NCBI RefSeq assembly: GCF_014698045.1 | Contig: NZ_JACJSE010000005.1 | Location: 310,001-374,000, forward strand | Origin: Aulosira sp. FACHB-615 | GTDB taxonomy: Bacteria > Cyanobacteriota > Cyanobacteriia > Cyanobacteriales > Nostocaceae | Direction of reading: 5' to 3' | DNA: 64,000 nt | Notes under the pieces: model-generated | What the model saw: only the letters and a program-made list of their open reading frames with translations | What the model was told of the DNA's origin: nothing | The model's database searches: none | Position numbers and translations under genes: made by a program | Shown: in pieces, positions 9,193 to 18,748 of the stretch | Layout of the letters: each line of letters starts with the position of its first letter | Position numbering within the stretch: position 1 is the stretch's first letter

Positions 9193-9974
9193 GCTGCGTC
9201 TCTATTTAGTATTTTTAACTCCAAGAACACATAAGCCACAATTTAACGCTTATGCGCTTTGATATCTCTAGGTAGGAATGGCAAGTGCCTTCAGTAGATA
9301 TCCAGTTTACTGCCAATGGCAAAGGACTTGACACTTTACCACAATAAATTTATCTATACACCCTCTCACTGTAAACTTGTGGGGTCTGTTTACCCAACAA
9401 GTCCCGGTTTAAACTTGCTTGGCTGAATGCCACTTGGATCATAGTACATTGATAATCTGCCTCTTGGCTTGAGAGTGCTGAGTAAAGCGACTAGTGCAAG
9501 AAGGGAAAAGGCAAAAAAGAATAGTGATACCACAAGCCTTTTAGCAATTTTTTATGGTCACTGAGTATGGTCGGAGTGTGATCTGTCTATTGCCGTCGAC
9601 CTGTACTAGTCCTGCTTTTATGCTGGGCTATGAGCTAAAACCATTACACCCAATCTTCATAGACAATCTTGGTGCGTAAGTCCTGCTCAAGAATAGTTAT
9701 GGTTGAGCCTGATTTACTAGAGGTTTTTTTCTGAGCCGTAATTTGTTGTAAAATGATATATACTTTTTGAGTTGGTAGGAAATTCACTGGGTAATTATAA
9801 AAAATTGTAAACTTCTCATTTATTTATTAAGATATGTAACCCAAAAATTAACCTACTGTGATTAAAAACCTGAAATAGAACCAAAGAATTATTCAAAATC
9901 TGCTATTGCTATTGCCATAAATCTCAATTTCAAAACATTATTCGTCACCTCTTAAATGAAGGGAGGAAGTTCAT
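9193..9974. other. divergent intergenic region tig / asd
   Basis: 782 bases between two divergently read genes, with no convincing coding frame. It contains a MITE-like element (9491-9609), a shared promoter space, and an AT-rich stretch at about 9730-9960 before asd. No known riboswitch or RNA gene was recognised by eye. Confidence 0.55.
9491..9609 (+). mobile_element. MITE-like element, copy A
   Basis: About 119 bases bounded by inverted CTAGTGCAAG / CTGTACTAG ends. Its 41-base core (9519-9559) matches the core of a second element at 20251-20291 in reverse orientation with one mismatch. There is no coding capacity. The matching core and terminal inverted repeats indicate a non-autonomous mobile element; the transposase source is unknown. 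Confidence 0.6.
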
Positions 9975-11018
9975 TTGTCTAAAACATATCGTGTAGCTAT
10001 TTTGGGTGCGACTGGTGCTGTTGGTACAGAGTTGCTGGAATTATTAGAAAGCCGAAATTTTCCATTGGCGGAATTAAAATTACTAGCATCTGAACGCAGC
10101 GCGGGGCGATCGCTTAAATTTAAAGGAGAAGATTTAATAGTAGAACCAGTTAGCGATCGCGCTCTGGAAAATGTAGATTTAGTGTTAGCCAGTGCTGGTG
10201 GTTCCACATCGAAAAAATGGGCTCCCGTGGCCGTTGCAAAAGGCGCAGTCGTCATTGATAACTCCAGTGCTTTTCGGATGAACCCCCAAGTGCCTTTAGT
10301 TGTGCCGGAAGTGAATCCCCAAGCCGCAGCCGCCCATCAAGGCATCATCGCCAATCCCAACTGCACAACAATTTTGATGACAGTGGCAATTTGGCCCTTA
10401 CATCAAATCCAACCGATCAAACGGATTATTGCCGCCACCTATCAATCAGCCAGTGGTGCTGGTGCCAAAGCAATGGCAGAAGTGAAGACGCAAGCTGCTG
10501 CTATTCTCCAAGGACAAGAACCAGTTGCAGAAGTTCTGCCTTATCCTTTAGCATTTAACTTATTTCCTCACAATACCCCGATCAATGATTTTGGGTACTG
10601 TGAAGAAGAAATGAAAATGGTGAATGAAACGCGGAAGATTTTTGGCACCCAAGAAATTAGGATTAGTGCCACTTGTGTACGGGTTCCCGTACTTCGCGCC
10701 CATTCCGAAGCCATTAACCTAGAATTTGAAACTCCATTTAGCCCAGATACCGCCAGAGAAATCTTAAGTAATGCGCCAGGGGTAAAACTAGTAGAAGATT
10801 GGCGGGCAAATCATTTCCCCATGCCCATAGAAGCAACTGGCCGGGATGAAGTGTTAGTGGGGAGAATTCGTCAGGATATATCTCATCCCTGTGGCTTAGA
10901 ACTGTGGCTTTGTGGTGATCAAATCCGCAAAGGTGCAGCTTTAAACGCCGTGCAGATTGCAGAATTATTAGTGGAAAAAAATCTGCTCACCTCAGCAGCA
11001 GCTTATGCTTCTCAGTAG
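9975..11018 (+). CDS. asd: aspartate-semialdehyde dehydrogenase
   Basis: 347 residues. Reduces aspartyl-4-phosphate to aspartate-4-semialdehyde with NADPH, the shared step to lysine/diaminopimelate, threonine and methionine. The nucleotide loop GATGAVG is at 11-17, the active-site Cys130 is in NPNCTT, and QSASGAGAKAM follows. The start is TTG, preceded by GGGAGG at 9961-9966 with eight bases of spacing. dapA follows after 140 bases on the same strand and uses the product. Confidence 0.97.
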   Translation: MSKTYRVAILGATGAVGTELLELLESRNFPLAELKLLASERSAGRSLKFKGEDLIVEPVSDRALENVDLVLASAGGSTSKKWAPVAVAKGAVVIDNSSAFRMNPQVPLVVPEVNPQAAAAHQGIIANPNCTTILMTVAIWPLHQIQPIKRIIAATYQSASGAGAKAMAEVKTQAAAILQGQEPVAEVLPYPLAFNLFPHNTPINDFGYCEEEMKMVNETRKIFGTQEIRISATCVRVPVLRAHSEAINLEFETPFSPDTAREILSNAPGVKLVEDWRANHFPMPIEATGRDEVLVGRIRQDISHPCGLELWLCGDQIRKGAALNAVQIAELLVEKNLLTSAAAYASQ

Positions 11019-11158
11019 TTTTGTGTCATCAGTTCAACATTAATGGCAGAAAACAAATGAGTGCATCACTCTTGAAAGTAATTGGCGAATAAGCTATTAC
11101 ATTATAGAAAACCACCAACATAACAAAAACCAAGCAGGTAATCAGGAGAAAAACGAGG

Positions 11159-12043
11159 GTGGGAGATTTTGGTAGAGTTTTAACCGCTATGATCACACCG
11201 TTTAAACCAGACGGTAGTGTGAACTATGGTGTAGCGGCAGAACTAGCAGCGCATCTAGCTAACAACGGAACAGATACGTTGGTGGTATGCGGTACAACAG
11301 GAGAATCCCCAACCCTAACTTGGGAGGAGGAATACCAGCTATTTTTGGAAATATTGCAGGCTGTGTCCGGCAAAGCCAAAGTTATAGCAGGATGTGGTTC
11401 CAATTCCACCAAAGAAGCGATCGCAGCAACCCAAAAGGCGGCTAAAATAGGAGTACACGGTACATTACAAGTTGTACCTTATTACAATAAACCGCCCCAA
11501 GCTGGTCTATATCAACATTTTCAGGCAATTGCCCAAGCTTGCCCTGAAACCCCCGTGTTGTTATATAACGTTCCTGGTCGTACCGGTCAAAATCTCAGTG
11601 CCGAAACCGTTGCCAAATTAGCAGAAATTGATAATATTGTTGGAATAAAAGAAGCCAGTGGTAATTTAGACCAGGCAAGTGAAATCCGTCGCTTGACATC
11701 ACAAGAATTTCAGATTTACGCTGGAGATGATTCCCTTACCTTGCCCTTGTTAGCACTGGGGGCAACAGGAGTAGTCAGTGTGGCTTCTCATCTGGTAGGA
11801 AACCAACTACAGCAGATGATTCAAGCTTTTAGTGCGGGAAAAATTGCAGAAGCTAGAGACATTCATCTTCAACTATTCCCGTTATTTAAAGCTTTATTTA
11901 TCACTACAAACCCCATTCCCATTAAACAAGCACTCAAACTTCAAGGTTGGGAGGTTGGTTCAACTCGTCCGCCACTATGTGATGCTGACTCGGAAATAAG
12001 CCAAAAACTGGAGGCGGTGCTTCAGAAACTGAATTTAATTTAG
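11159..12043 (+). CDS. dapA: 4-hydroxy-tetrahydrodipicolinate synthase
   Basis: 294-residue TIM-barrel lyase that condenses aspartate semialdehyde with pyruvate, the committed step to diaminopimelate and lysine. Schiff-base Lys164 is in VGIKEASG, Tyr136 in LLYNVPGRTG, and the substrate loop CGTTGESPTLT at about 44-54. The start is GTG, with AGGAGA about ten bases upstream (11143-11148). Located between asd and rnj; asd-dapA-rnj is a conserved order in Nostocaceae (family knowledge). Confidence 0.97.
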   Translation: MGDFGRVLTAMITPFKPDGSVNYGVAAELAAHLANNGTDTLVVCGTTGESPTLTWEEEYQLFLEILQAVSGKAKVIAGCGSNSTKEAIAATQKAAKIGVHGTLQVVPYYNKPPQAGLYQHFQAIAQACPETPVLLYNVPGRTGQNLSAETVAKLAEIDNIVGIKEASGNLDQASEIRRLTSQEFQIYAGDDSLTLPLLALGATGVVSVASHLVGNQLQQMIQAFSAGKIAEARDIHLQLFPLFKALFITTNPIPIKQALKLQGWEVGSTRPPLCDADSEISQKLEAVLQKLNLI

Positions 12044-12285
12044 GCAGTAGATGATTGGCAATTTGCCGCAAATCTATATATGAATAATGGGCAGATTTTC
12101 AGGATGCACTTTTCCAAACAGTGCTATTACTGCTCAGATATTGACAATTTCGATTTTATTGCACCAAAAGTTGAAAATCTAAACGAAATTTGACTGCTTT
12201 CCTAGAGAGAGCCAGTGTTGTCTTTAATACAAGCTTGCTAACCTTCAATTTATTAACACTAAACCACAATCTAACTAAGGAGAAA

Positions 12286-14061
12286 ATGGCTAAAAACGAA
12301 GCTGACTCCGCCCTAAAAATTATTCCTTTGGGCGGTTTACATGAAATTGGCAAAAATACCTGTATTTTTGAATACGAAGATGAAATTGTTTTATTAGATG
12401 CAGGTTTAGCTTTCCCCACGGAAGCAATGCACGGTGTAAATATTGTCCTGCCTGATACGACATATCTCAGAGAAAACCGTGACAAAATCAAAGGGATGAT
12501 CGTCACCCACGGTCATGAAGACCATATTGGTGGCATTGCTTTTCACTTGAAGCAGTTTGAAATCCCGGTGATTCATGGGCCAAGACTGGCAATGGCTATG
12601 CTAGAGGGCAAACTAGAAGAAGCAGGTGTACGCGATCGCACAGAGTTGCGTTCAGTGATGCCCCGTGATGTCGTGCGAATTGGTAAACATTTCTTTGTTG
12701 AGTACATCCGCAACACCCATTCCATCGCGGATAGTTTCACAGTTGCTGTTCATACTCCCCTGGGTGTCGTAATTCACACAGGGGATTTTAAATTTGACCA
12801 TACCCCAGTTGATGGCGAAAAATTCGACTTGCAACGCTTGGCAGAACATGGCGAAAAAGGCGTGCTGTGCTTGTTGAGTGATTCCACCAACTCAGAAGTA
12901 CCGGGCTTTACACCTTCGGAACGTTCTGTTTATCCCAACTTGGATCGGGTATTCAGTCAAGCCACTGGGCGATTGTTTGTTACCACCTTCGCCTCTTCGG
13001 TGCATCGCATCAACATGATTTTGCAACTGGCGCAGAAACATAACCGCGTAGTCACGGTGGTGGGGCGTTCAATGTTGAATTTGATAGCCCATGCCCGTAA
13101 CTTGGGTTATGTCAAATGTGAAGATAACTTACTGCAACCACTACACATGGTTCGCAATCTGCCAGATGAAAACGTGTTGATTCTCACCACCGGTTCTCAA
13201 GGTGAGACAATGGCAGCCATGACCCGCATTGCCAATAAAGAACATCCCCACATCAAAATCCGCGAAGGGGATACTGTAGTCTTCTCGGCTAACCCCATTC
13301 CCGGCAATACGATCGCAGTTGTCAACACCATTGATAAGTTGATGTTGCAAGGTGCGAAGGTTGTCTATGGCAGAGATAAGGGAATTCACGTTTCTGGTCA
13401 CGGCTGTCAAGAAGACCAAAAACTGATGATTGCCTTAACTCGTCCCAAGTTCTTTGTCCCGGTTCACGGCGAACATCGGATGTTAGTGAAACACTCCGAA
13501 ACTGCCCAAAGTATGGGTATCCCCGCCGAAAACATGGTGATTATCCAGAATGGAGATGTTATAGAACTAACGGAAAATTCCATCCGTGTTGGAACTCAAG
13601 TGAAATCTGGGATTGAACTGGTAGATACTTCTAGTTCTGGTATGGTGAGTGCCAAGGTGCTGCAAGAACGGCAACGGATGGCAGAAGAAGGAATTGTGAC
13701 AATTGCCGCAGCGATTGATTGGACTGGTAAACTGATGGCCAAGCCAGAAATTCATCTGCGGGGTGTTGTTACCAGTGTAGAGCGATCGCTGATCCAAAAA
13801 TGGGTACAGCAACGCATTGAAGAAATCCTCGGCGTGCGCTGGTCAGAATTTGCGGCTTTGGGCAGCGAGCAAGCAGATGTAGACTGGGGTGGATTGCAAG
13901 GAACGTTAGAAAGAGAATTAGCACGTTCAATTCGGCGAGAATTGCAATGTCAACCAACTGTGACTTTGTTAATGCAAATTCCCGACGAACCAGAAGCAAC
14001 AATGAAAGTTACCGATGGTAGAAGAAGACGGACGCGGACGGCTGCACAAGTGGCATCTTAA
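12286..14061 (+). CDS. rnj: ribonuclease J
   Basis: 591-residue metallo-beta-lactamase/beta-CASP nuclease for RNA decay and maturation. Metal motif HGHEDH at 75-80, NTHSIADSF and HTGDFKFDHTP, beta-CASP domain (VTTFASSVHRI, GRSM), then VSGHGCQEDQ and VPVHGE. The C-terminal domain ends in a basic GRRRRTRT tail. The ATG at 12286 begins MAKNEADSALKIIPLGG and has AAGGAG just upstream; a longer in-frame frame from 12190 has no support in the family. Confidence 0.95.
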   Translation: MAKNEADSALKIIPLGGLHEIGKNTCIFEYEDEIVLLDAGLAFPTEAMHGVNIVLPDTTYLRENRDKIKGMIVTHGHEDHIGGIAFHLKQFEIPVIHGPRLAMAMLEGKLEEAGVRDRTELRSVMPRDVVRIGKHFFVEYIRNTHSIADSFTVAVHTPLGVVIHTGDFKFDHTPVDGEKFDLQRLAEHGEKGVLCLLSDSTNSEVPGFTPSERSVYPNLDRVFSQATGRLFVTTFASSVHRINMILQLAQKHNRVVTVVGRSMLNLIAHARNLGYVKCEDNLLQPLHMVRNLPDENVLILTTGSQGETMAAMTRIANKEHPHIKIREGDTVVFSANPIPGNTIAVVNTIDKLMLQGAKVVYGRDKGIHVSGHGCQEDQKLMIALTRPKFFVPVHGEHRMLVKHSETAQSMGIPAENMVIIQNGDVIELTENSIRVGTQVKSGIELVDTSSSGMVSAKVLQERQRMAEEGIVTIAAAIDWTGKLMAKPEIHLRGVVTSVERSLIQKWVQQRIEEILGVRWSEFAALGSEQADVDWGGLQGTLERELARSIRRELQCQPTVTLLMQIPDEPEATMKVTDGRRRRTRTAAQVAS

Positions 14062-14083
14062 AGAGTGCTGAGTAAATAATATT

Positions 14084-14112
14084 TTAGAGACGTTGCATTA
14101 AAACGTCTCTAA
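14084..14112 (+). terminator. hairpin after rnj
   Basis: Perfect 11-base arms TTAGAGACGTT (14084-14094) and AACGTCTCTAA (14102-14112) lie 23 bases after the rnj stop and reach into the end of the convergent small gene. It resembles the hairpin at 51741-51772, so it may be a dispersed palindrome acting as a bidirectional terminator. It has no long T run. Confidence 0.6.
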
Positions 14113-14309
14113 GATATTAATTGTCTGATTACTTGATATAACAAAACAATCACAATTGGGACGATAATCGGGATAGTTACGAGCAGTCCCCATTTATCAA
14201 AACGCAGTTTTTGTCCTTCCGACTTGAAAAGCGCAATGACCGCAACTGCGCCCATAAATATCCAGACAACCCCGAAGATAATAAAGATCACAAATGCTGA
14301 GTCTGGCAT
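14109..14309 (-). CDS. small two-span membrane protein, unknown
   Basis: 66 residues with two hydrophobic segments (about 5-29, FVIFIIFGVVWIFMGAVAVI, and about 41-62, GLLVTIPIIVPIVIVLLYQV) joined by a basic loop (KSEGQKLRFDKW). It is probably an inner or thylakoid membrane protein. The ATG at 14309 is the only good start. Convergent with rnj. No family name recognised. Confidence 0.6.
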   Translation of the reverse strand: MPDSAFVIFIIFGVVWIFMGAVAVIALFKSEGQKLRFDKWGLLVTIPIIVPIVIVLLYQVIRQLIS

Positions 14310-14359
14310 TCTTTTGCTGGTATTGGATCTGACCGACTAGATTCTAGACTAGCGAAGTC

Positions 14360-15871
14360 TTAAAGAAATTGCACTTTGGCGTTTAAGCCTTTGGAGCGTA
14401 ACATTTTTGTGAGATTTTCGGCAACAGAGCGATCGCTAAATGCCCCAGCATTCACATAATTTCCTGACATGGACACATCTGGAAAAGCATTGGGAACAAA
14501 GCGACGCACTTTGTCGAGGGTATCGCCATTTTGCATTGGCACTGCTGCTACATAATAACGACTACTCACCGGACGATTTAGCGCCACAGAATTATCAAAA
14601 CCTAATGCTTTCCAAGTTTGTGCATCTACTTTACCTGTAGGATTTAAGCGATATTCCTTTTGAAATTCCACTACAGCCGCTTTGGTATATTCGCCAAACA
14701 CCCCATCTAATGAGCGGTTAAAATATCCTAATTCTGACAAACGCCCTTGGACTGCTTTGACATTCTCTCCTTTTGCACCCATTGAGAGAACTACCCTAGT
14801 TGGTTGATTAGAATATCTCCCTGTCCAGACTTGGCGCACCGCTTTTACAAGTTGGGCATCAATAATGCCATCGGCTGTGAGTTTATTATCGCGTTGGAAC
14901 TCTACAACCGCATTTCTGGTTAACGTGCCGACAGTCCCAGTCGAATCGCCATAATAGTAGCCTAAATCTCTTAGTAATTGTTGTACATCCCTTACTTGCT
15001 GACTGGAAGTATTGGGTTTGCTAGAAACTGGAGGATTAGACAGCGCATCCCAAGTTTGGGTATTTGCAACCCCAGTGGCGGGTAAACCTGCTTTGCGTTG
15101 AAAGGCAATGACAGCATTTTTCGTGATGCTTCTAAAATTCCCGGTGGGATTCATCTTAAAGTAGCCCAAGTCTCGCAACCGTTGTTGTAGTTTGGTGACT
15201 GCTGGGCCTTGGCTACCTTCCGCCAGAGTCGGATATTCCCCGCCAACACTTAAATTACTTTGTAGTGCTTGGGCTGTTCTACTATCAAAAACTCCGTTAG
15301 CCGGAATTCGGGAAGCTTGTTGAAACCGGATGAGTGCTTGTTGAGTTTGTGAGCCAAAATAGCCAGTTTTGGGGCCGTTAAAATAGCCTAAATTGCGGAG
15401 ATTTTGTTGTAATTGAGCAACGGCTGTACCTCTACTACCAAAGCGCAATTGTCCATTACTACTGTCACTGGGAGTCCCACTTTGGCATGATTGTTGTAAA
15501 GCCTGCTGAGTCCTCACACCCACAATTCCATCAACAGCCAGCCCTCGCGCTTTTTGAAAACTACTCACTGCTTGTTGAGTTAAGTTTGCAAATCTGCCAG
15601 TTACAGTGCCTTTAAAATAACCTAAATTTTTTAAGCACTGCTGAATGTTTGTAACTGCTGTGCCACGACTACCTACTTGCTGAAGGGCGAAAGTTTGGTC
15701 AGCTAGGTTTAAAATTCCGATAGTCAGTGCTACAGATAAAAGCCGCATTGCCACAGGGCTAGACAGTTTAGGCCACTGCCAAAATTTAAATTCTAATTTT
15801 ATCGGTACAATCTCTATGTTTTCTGAGGCTTCGTAGGCTGAGGCGACATGAAGATAACCAATGGCTTCCAT
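14360..15871 (-). CDS. peptidoglycan-binding protein, five PG_binding_1 repeats
   Basis: About 503 residues from the ATG at 15871 (MEAIGYLHVASAYE). A hydrophobic segment (about 37-58, MRLLSVALTIGILNLADQTF) suggests export or anchoring. Five PG_binding_1 modules follow, each with the form GsrGtaVtnlQqxLrxLGYF and ...FQxxxxLxxxGxxdxxTxxAL. The last about 65 residues look like a SPOR-type or divergent domain (VNAGAFSDRSVAENLTKML). It probably binds cell-wall glycan; no catalytic domain is present. Upstream codons to 15988 consist of repeat DNA and are not believed to be coding. Confidence 0.8.
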   Translation of the reverse strand: MEAIGYLHVASAYEASENIEIVPIKLEFKFWQWPKLSSPVAMRLLSVALTIGILNLADQTFALQQVGSRGTAVTNIQQCLKNLGYFKGTVTGRFANLTQQAVSSFQKARGLAVDGIVGVRTQQALQQSCQSGTPSDSSNGQLRFGSRGTAVAQLQQNLRNLGYFNGPKTGYFGSQTQQALIRFQQASRIPANGVFDSRTAQALQSNLSVGGEYPTLAEGSQGPAVTKLQQRLRDLGYFKMNPTGNFRSITKNAVIAFQRKAGLPATGVANTQTWDALSNPPVSSKPNTSSQQVRDVQQLLRDLGYYYGDSTGTVGTLTRNAVVEFQRDNKLTADGIIDAQLVKAVRQVWTGRYSNQPTRVVLSMGAKGENVKAVQGRLSELGYFNRSLDGVFGEYTKAAVVEFQKEYRLNPTGKVDAQTWKALGFDNSVALNRPVSSRYYVAAVPMQNGDTLDKVRRFVPNAFPDVSMSGNYVNAGAFSDRSVAENLTKMLRSKGLNAKVQFL

Positions 15872-15939
15872 GATGTTTTCCCAAGTTTTCGGCTGATGAC
15901 AATTCCCTGAGTACAAGAAAAAAGTATTTCGCTTGACCC

Positions 15940-16103
15940 TCTGAATTTTAGATTTTGGATTTTGGATTTTGGATTCTTTAGGGTACAAGCCCCACCCCGC
16001 AGAATTTTGGATTTTGGATTTTAAATTTTGGATTTAATCTAAAAGACGCTCCTGCGTCGCTAACGCTACGCTATCGCAAATCTAAAATCCAAAATTGTTG
16101 GAC
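15940..16103. repeat. heptamer repeat array (ATTTTGG units) with inverted partner
   Basis: Runs of TTTTGGA units at about 15947-16036 face an inverted AATCTAAAATCCAAAATTG run at about 16079-16097, enclosing a GC-rich repeat with GCGTCGCTAACGCTACGC. This is the short tandem repeated repetitive (STRR) type of sequence known in Nostocaceae. Confidence 0.65.
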
Positions 16104-16375
16104 TTTTGTTTTAAGGTTATGGGTTTGGCTATTTGTTTACATCACAAGGAGCAAACTGCTTTTCGGCAAAAGTGGAAAATTTTGATGTTAAAAATTAATT
16201 GGATTGACTAGAATCTATAAAGTTTTTTGAATGTTAATTACAGTGATCAGTATATATAAAAATATACCACTTTCTATAAGTAATAACTGTGGCTTTTACT
16301 AAAAAAGTATAAAGATTAGAGAGTAGGAAATAGGTAGTAAGAATTAGTGAGTTCAGATGGGGATGATTTCTAACT
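16104..16375. other. AT-rich intergenic stretch
   Basis: Together with the heptamer array just before it, this makes almost 400 bases without a gene. Contains short AT-rich palindromic pieces (for example around 16241-16285). No promoter or RNA gene could be assigned. Confidence 0.4.
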
Positions 16376-16852
16376 TTAGTTGGTACGTTCAATGTTGCCA
16401 ATTTTTACCCAACCTTCTTGGTCACTACCTTCTGTGCGAATCTTCACCCAAGTTTTATCAGGGTTTTCTTCTAAAACAATGATTTTTTGATTGAAAGTCA
16501 CTCCCCCAACTTTTTCGGCTGACTGATTAGGTTCGGCACGTAAACTCAAACCTTCAGACCAAGTAACACGTCCTTGATAAGCGCCAGGTGGTAATTTTTC
16601 AGGAGATTTTGTGGGTGTTGGTGTGGAGGTTGGAGTTGGAGTAGATTCCGGTTCAGGTGTGATGACAGAATCGTTTTTAGGTTCTTTGGTAGCTTGGTTT
16701 TTCAAAGAAGGATTATCATTGGCAAAAATCGGTTTATTGGGCGGTATGGCGGTTTGATTGATGAAATACAGCGCCACCGTCATACCCGTACCTAATAAAA
16801 CAGCGATCGCTAGGATAAAACCTAGTATTAACTTAAGTAGACCAGAAAGCAT
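16376..16852 (-). CDS. membrane-anchored SH3-domain protein
   Basis: 158 residues from the ATG at 16852. One N-terminal membrane span (about 3-28, LLKLILGFILAIAVLLGTG), a Pro/Thr-rich linker (PESTPTPTSTPTPT), and a C-terminal bacterial SH3 domain (VTWSEGLSLRAEPNQSAEKV ... WVKIRTEGSDQEGWVKIGNI). Probably anchored facing the periplasm and binding cell wall. An in-frame TTG at 16870 lies inside a GTCAATA repeat and is rejected as a start. Confidence 0.8.
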   Translation of the reverse strand: MLSGLLKLILGFILAIAVLLGTGMTVALYFINQTAIPPNKPIFANDNPSLKNQATKEPKNDSVITPEPESTPTPTSTPTPTKSPEKLPPGAYQGRVTWSEGLSLRAEPNQSAEKVGGVTFNQKIIVLEENPDKTWVKIRTEGSDQEGWVKIGNIERTN

Positions 16853-16859
16853 AGTTACA

Positions 16860-17028
16860 TTAATAGTCAATAGTCAATAGTCAATGGTCAACGGTGAATG
16901 GTCAATAGTCAAGTATGAAGTCTGAAGTATGAAGTGTGAAGTTATGTAGCCGTGCTGTGCGTAGCTTCTCTGAATAGCATAAGTTTTAGACTCAAAAATT
17001 TCAGACTTCAGACTTCACACTTCATACT
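16860..17028. repeat. heptamer arrays, two inverted families
   Basis: TAGTCAA units at about 16866-16911, then AAGTATG/AAGTCTG/AAGTGTG units at about 16912-16944, then the inverse ACTTCAG/ACTTCAC/ACTTCAT units at about 17004-17028. The two halves could pair into a long hairpin between the SH3 gene and ycf46. Confidence 0.7.
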
Positions 17029-17030
17029 TT

Positions 17031-18542
17031 CTAACGTAGCTTGCCAAAGGCATCGCTGAGGGGGCTGTGTTTTGAGGCGAGACGCGCTCTCCCAGCCGCC
17101 GCCCATTCTTGGAGTTTTTGAATTTGTTCTACAGCCGTTCGCGCCAAGGGGATGATTTGGCTGGCGGCTTCTAAAACATCGTCGGTATTAAAATCACGGT
17201 TTTGGCTAAATCCAATGTGCATAGCTTCAATCAGAGTTTGCTCAATTTCCGCCCCAGAAAAATCAGGTGTTTCATAAGCTAACCTATCAATGTCATAGCT
17301 TTTCAAGTTATGGGGGCGCAATCTGGATAAATGAACGTTAAAAATTGCTTTTCTTTCTTCTTGAGACGGTAAACCAACAAAGAAAATTTCATCAAATCGC
17401 CCTTTTCGCAACATTTCTGGTGGTAAGGCTTGAATGTCGTTGGCAGTAGCCACGACAAATACAGGTGAGGTTTTCTCGGCTAACCAGGTGATAAAAGTGC
17501 CAAATACCCGGCTAGTCGTGCCTGCGTCACCTTTGCTCCCCAGCCCCGAAAAAGCTTTATCTATTTCATCAATCCACAAAATACAGGGGGCGAGGGCTTC
17601 GGCTACCTGAATCATTTGGCGTGTGCGTAACTCTGATTCCCCGACTAAACCGCCAAATAACCGCCCTACGTCTAAGCGTAACAAAGGTAAGTGCCAGTGA
17701 TGAGCGATCGCTTTGGCTGTTAAAGATTTTCCTGTTCCTTGAATCCCCACCAATAGTAAACCACGGGGATGGGGTAAGCCATACTGACGCGCCCGTTCGG
17801 TAAATGAACCACCACGCCGTAATAGCCAATCTTTGAGGTTATCCAATCCGCCAATATCAGAAATTTGCTCGGTAGCGGGGTAAAAATCAAGAATTTGGGT
17901 TTGGCGGATGGTTTGGCGCTTTTCTTGTAAAACCAAGTCTACATCTTCTGGTTGTAATTCGCCGTGAGTAGCGATCGCTCTGGCTAAAACCCGCCGAATC
18001 CGTTCCATAGATAGCCCTTGACAAGAGCGCACCAAATCATCTAAAAGCTTCCCAGAAAGCGAGTTACCCGTAGATTGCAGTAAGCGTTCTATCTCGGTTT
18101 TAATTTCCGGCGCGGCGGGTAAAGGAAATTCCACAACCGTTAAAATTTCGGTTAAATCGTCGGGAATGGCGATGCGCGGCGACAATAAAACAATATTTTT
18201 TGGTTGCGATTTTAAAAGTCGGGCAAAATTGCGGAGTTTACGGGCGATCGCCACATCATCTAAAAAACGATGGTAGTCTCGTAAAATTATGACTGCCGGT
18301 GCTGAAGCTGGTAATTTCTCTAAAAATTCCAAAGCTTGTAGGGGATTGCGTCGCCCAAAACCGGCATCATTGGGGTTTCCTTGATAGCCATCAACAAAAT
18401 CCCAAGTATAAACAGGGCGATTACCTTGATTGGCGGCTTCTTCCCGAATGGCTGCTTCGACCCGTTCTTCTTCGTAGGTGGGAATGTAAATTAACGGATA
18501 ACGGGCGCGTAGCAGCAATTTAAACTCGTCACGGAAGTTCAT
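17031..18542 (-). CDS. ycf46: Ycf46-like AAA ATPase
   Basis: 503 residues. The N-terminal half (MNFRDEFKLLLRARYPLIYI, DYHRFLDD) is the region typical of Ycf46; the C-terminal half is an AAA module with Walker A GIQGTGKS, Walker B ILWIDEIDKAF, and sensor region VVATANDIQALPPEMLRKGR with FDEIFFVGLPS. Ycf46 occurs in cyanobacteria and red-lineage plastids; a link to CO2 or photosynthesis regulation has been proposed, and the role remains unclear. The gene stands alone. Confidence 0.9.
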   Translation of the reverse strand: MNFRDEFKLLLRARYPLIYIPTYEEERVEAAIREEAANQGNRPVYTWDFVDGYQGNPNDAGFGRRNPLQALEFLEKLPASAPAVIILRDYHRFLDDVAIARKLRNFARLLKSQPKNIVLLSPRIAIPDDLTEILTVVEFPLPAAPEIKTEIERLLQSTGNSLSGKLLDDLVRSCQGLSMERIRRVLARAIATHGELQPEDVDLVLQEKRQTIRQTQILDFYPATEQISDIGGLDNLKDWLLRRGGSFTERARQYGLPHPRGLLLVGIQGTGKSLTAKAIAHHWHLPLLRLDVGRLFGGLVGESELRTRQMIQVAEALAPCILWIDEIDKAFSGLGSKGDAGTTSRVFGTFITWLAEKTSPVFVVATANDIQALPPEMLRKGRFDEIFFVGLPSQEERKAIFNVHLSRLRPHNLKSYDIDRLAYETPDFSGAEIEQTLIEAMHIGFSQNRDFNTDDVLEAASQIIPLARTAVEQIQKLQEWAAAGRARLASKHSPLSDAFGKLR

Positions 18543-18711
18543 ATCTAGCTGTTAGTTGTGAGTTGCTCTTGATGGCAATGTACAACTTTCTTTCACCAAT
18601 CAGCTATAAATGCTGTCTAGTCGTTGTCTAGTTTTTCAACGCGAAAATACGCTCAGTAATTCCCAGTGCGATCGCTTTTTGGGAATAAGTGGGAATTTGC
18701 CTCTTTATTAG

Positions 18712-18740
18712 TATAATAAAGGTATGAAAATTATACCTTT
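18712..18740 (+). promoter_or_regulatory. -10 box and palindromic operator of brnT-brnA
   Basis: TATAAT at 18712-18717 is followed directly by a perfect inverted repeat, AAAGGTAT (18718-18725) and ATACCTTT (18733-18740), with a 7-base spacer. It sits just upstream of the toxin start. BrnA antitoxins bind their own promoter as dimers (established for Brucella), so this is the likely autoregulatory operator. No good -35 box is seen. Confidence 0.6.
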
Positions 18741-18748
18741 TGAGTGGT

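Noticed and set aside
12190..12285. 32-residue N-terminal extension of RNase J
   Set aside because: Not like the family start; MAKNEADSALKIIPLGG at 12286 has AAGGAG before it.
12156..12506. Minus-strand open frame opposite the rnj start
   Set aside because: Antisense shadow of rnj with no family resemblance or ribosome site.
15872..15988. 39-residue extension of the peptidoglycan-binding protein
   Set aside because: The codons are translated ATTTTGG repeats and differ in character from the gene.
16860..17028. Possible CRISPR array
   Set aside because: Repeat period is 7 bases with no spacers; this is an STRR heptamer array. No cas gene nearby.
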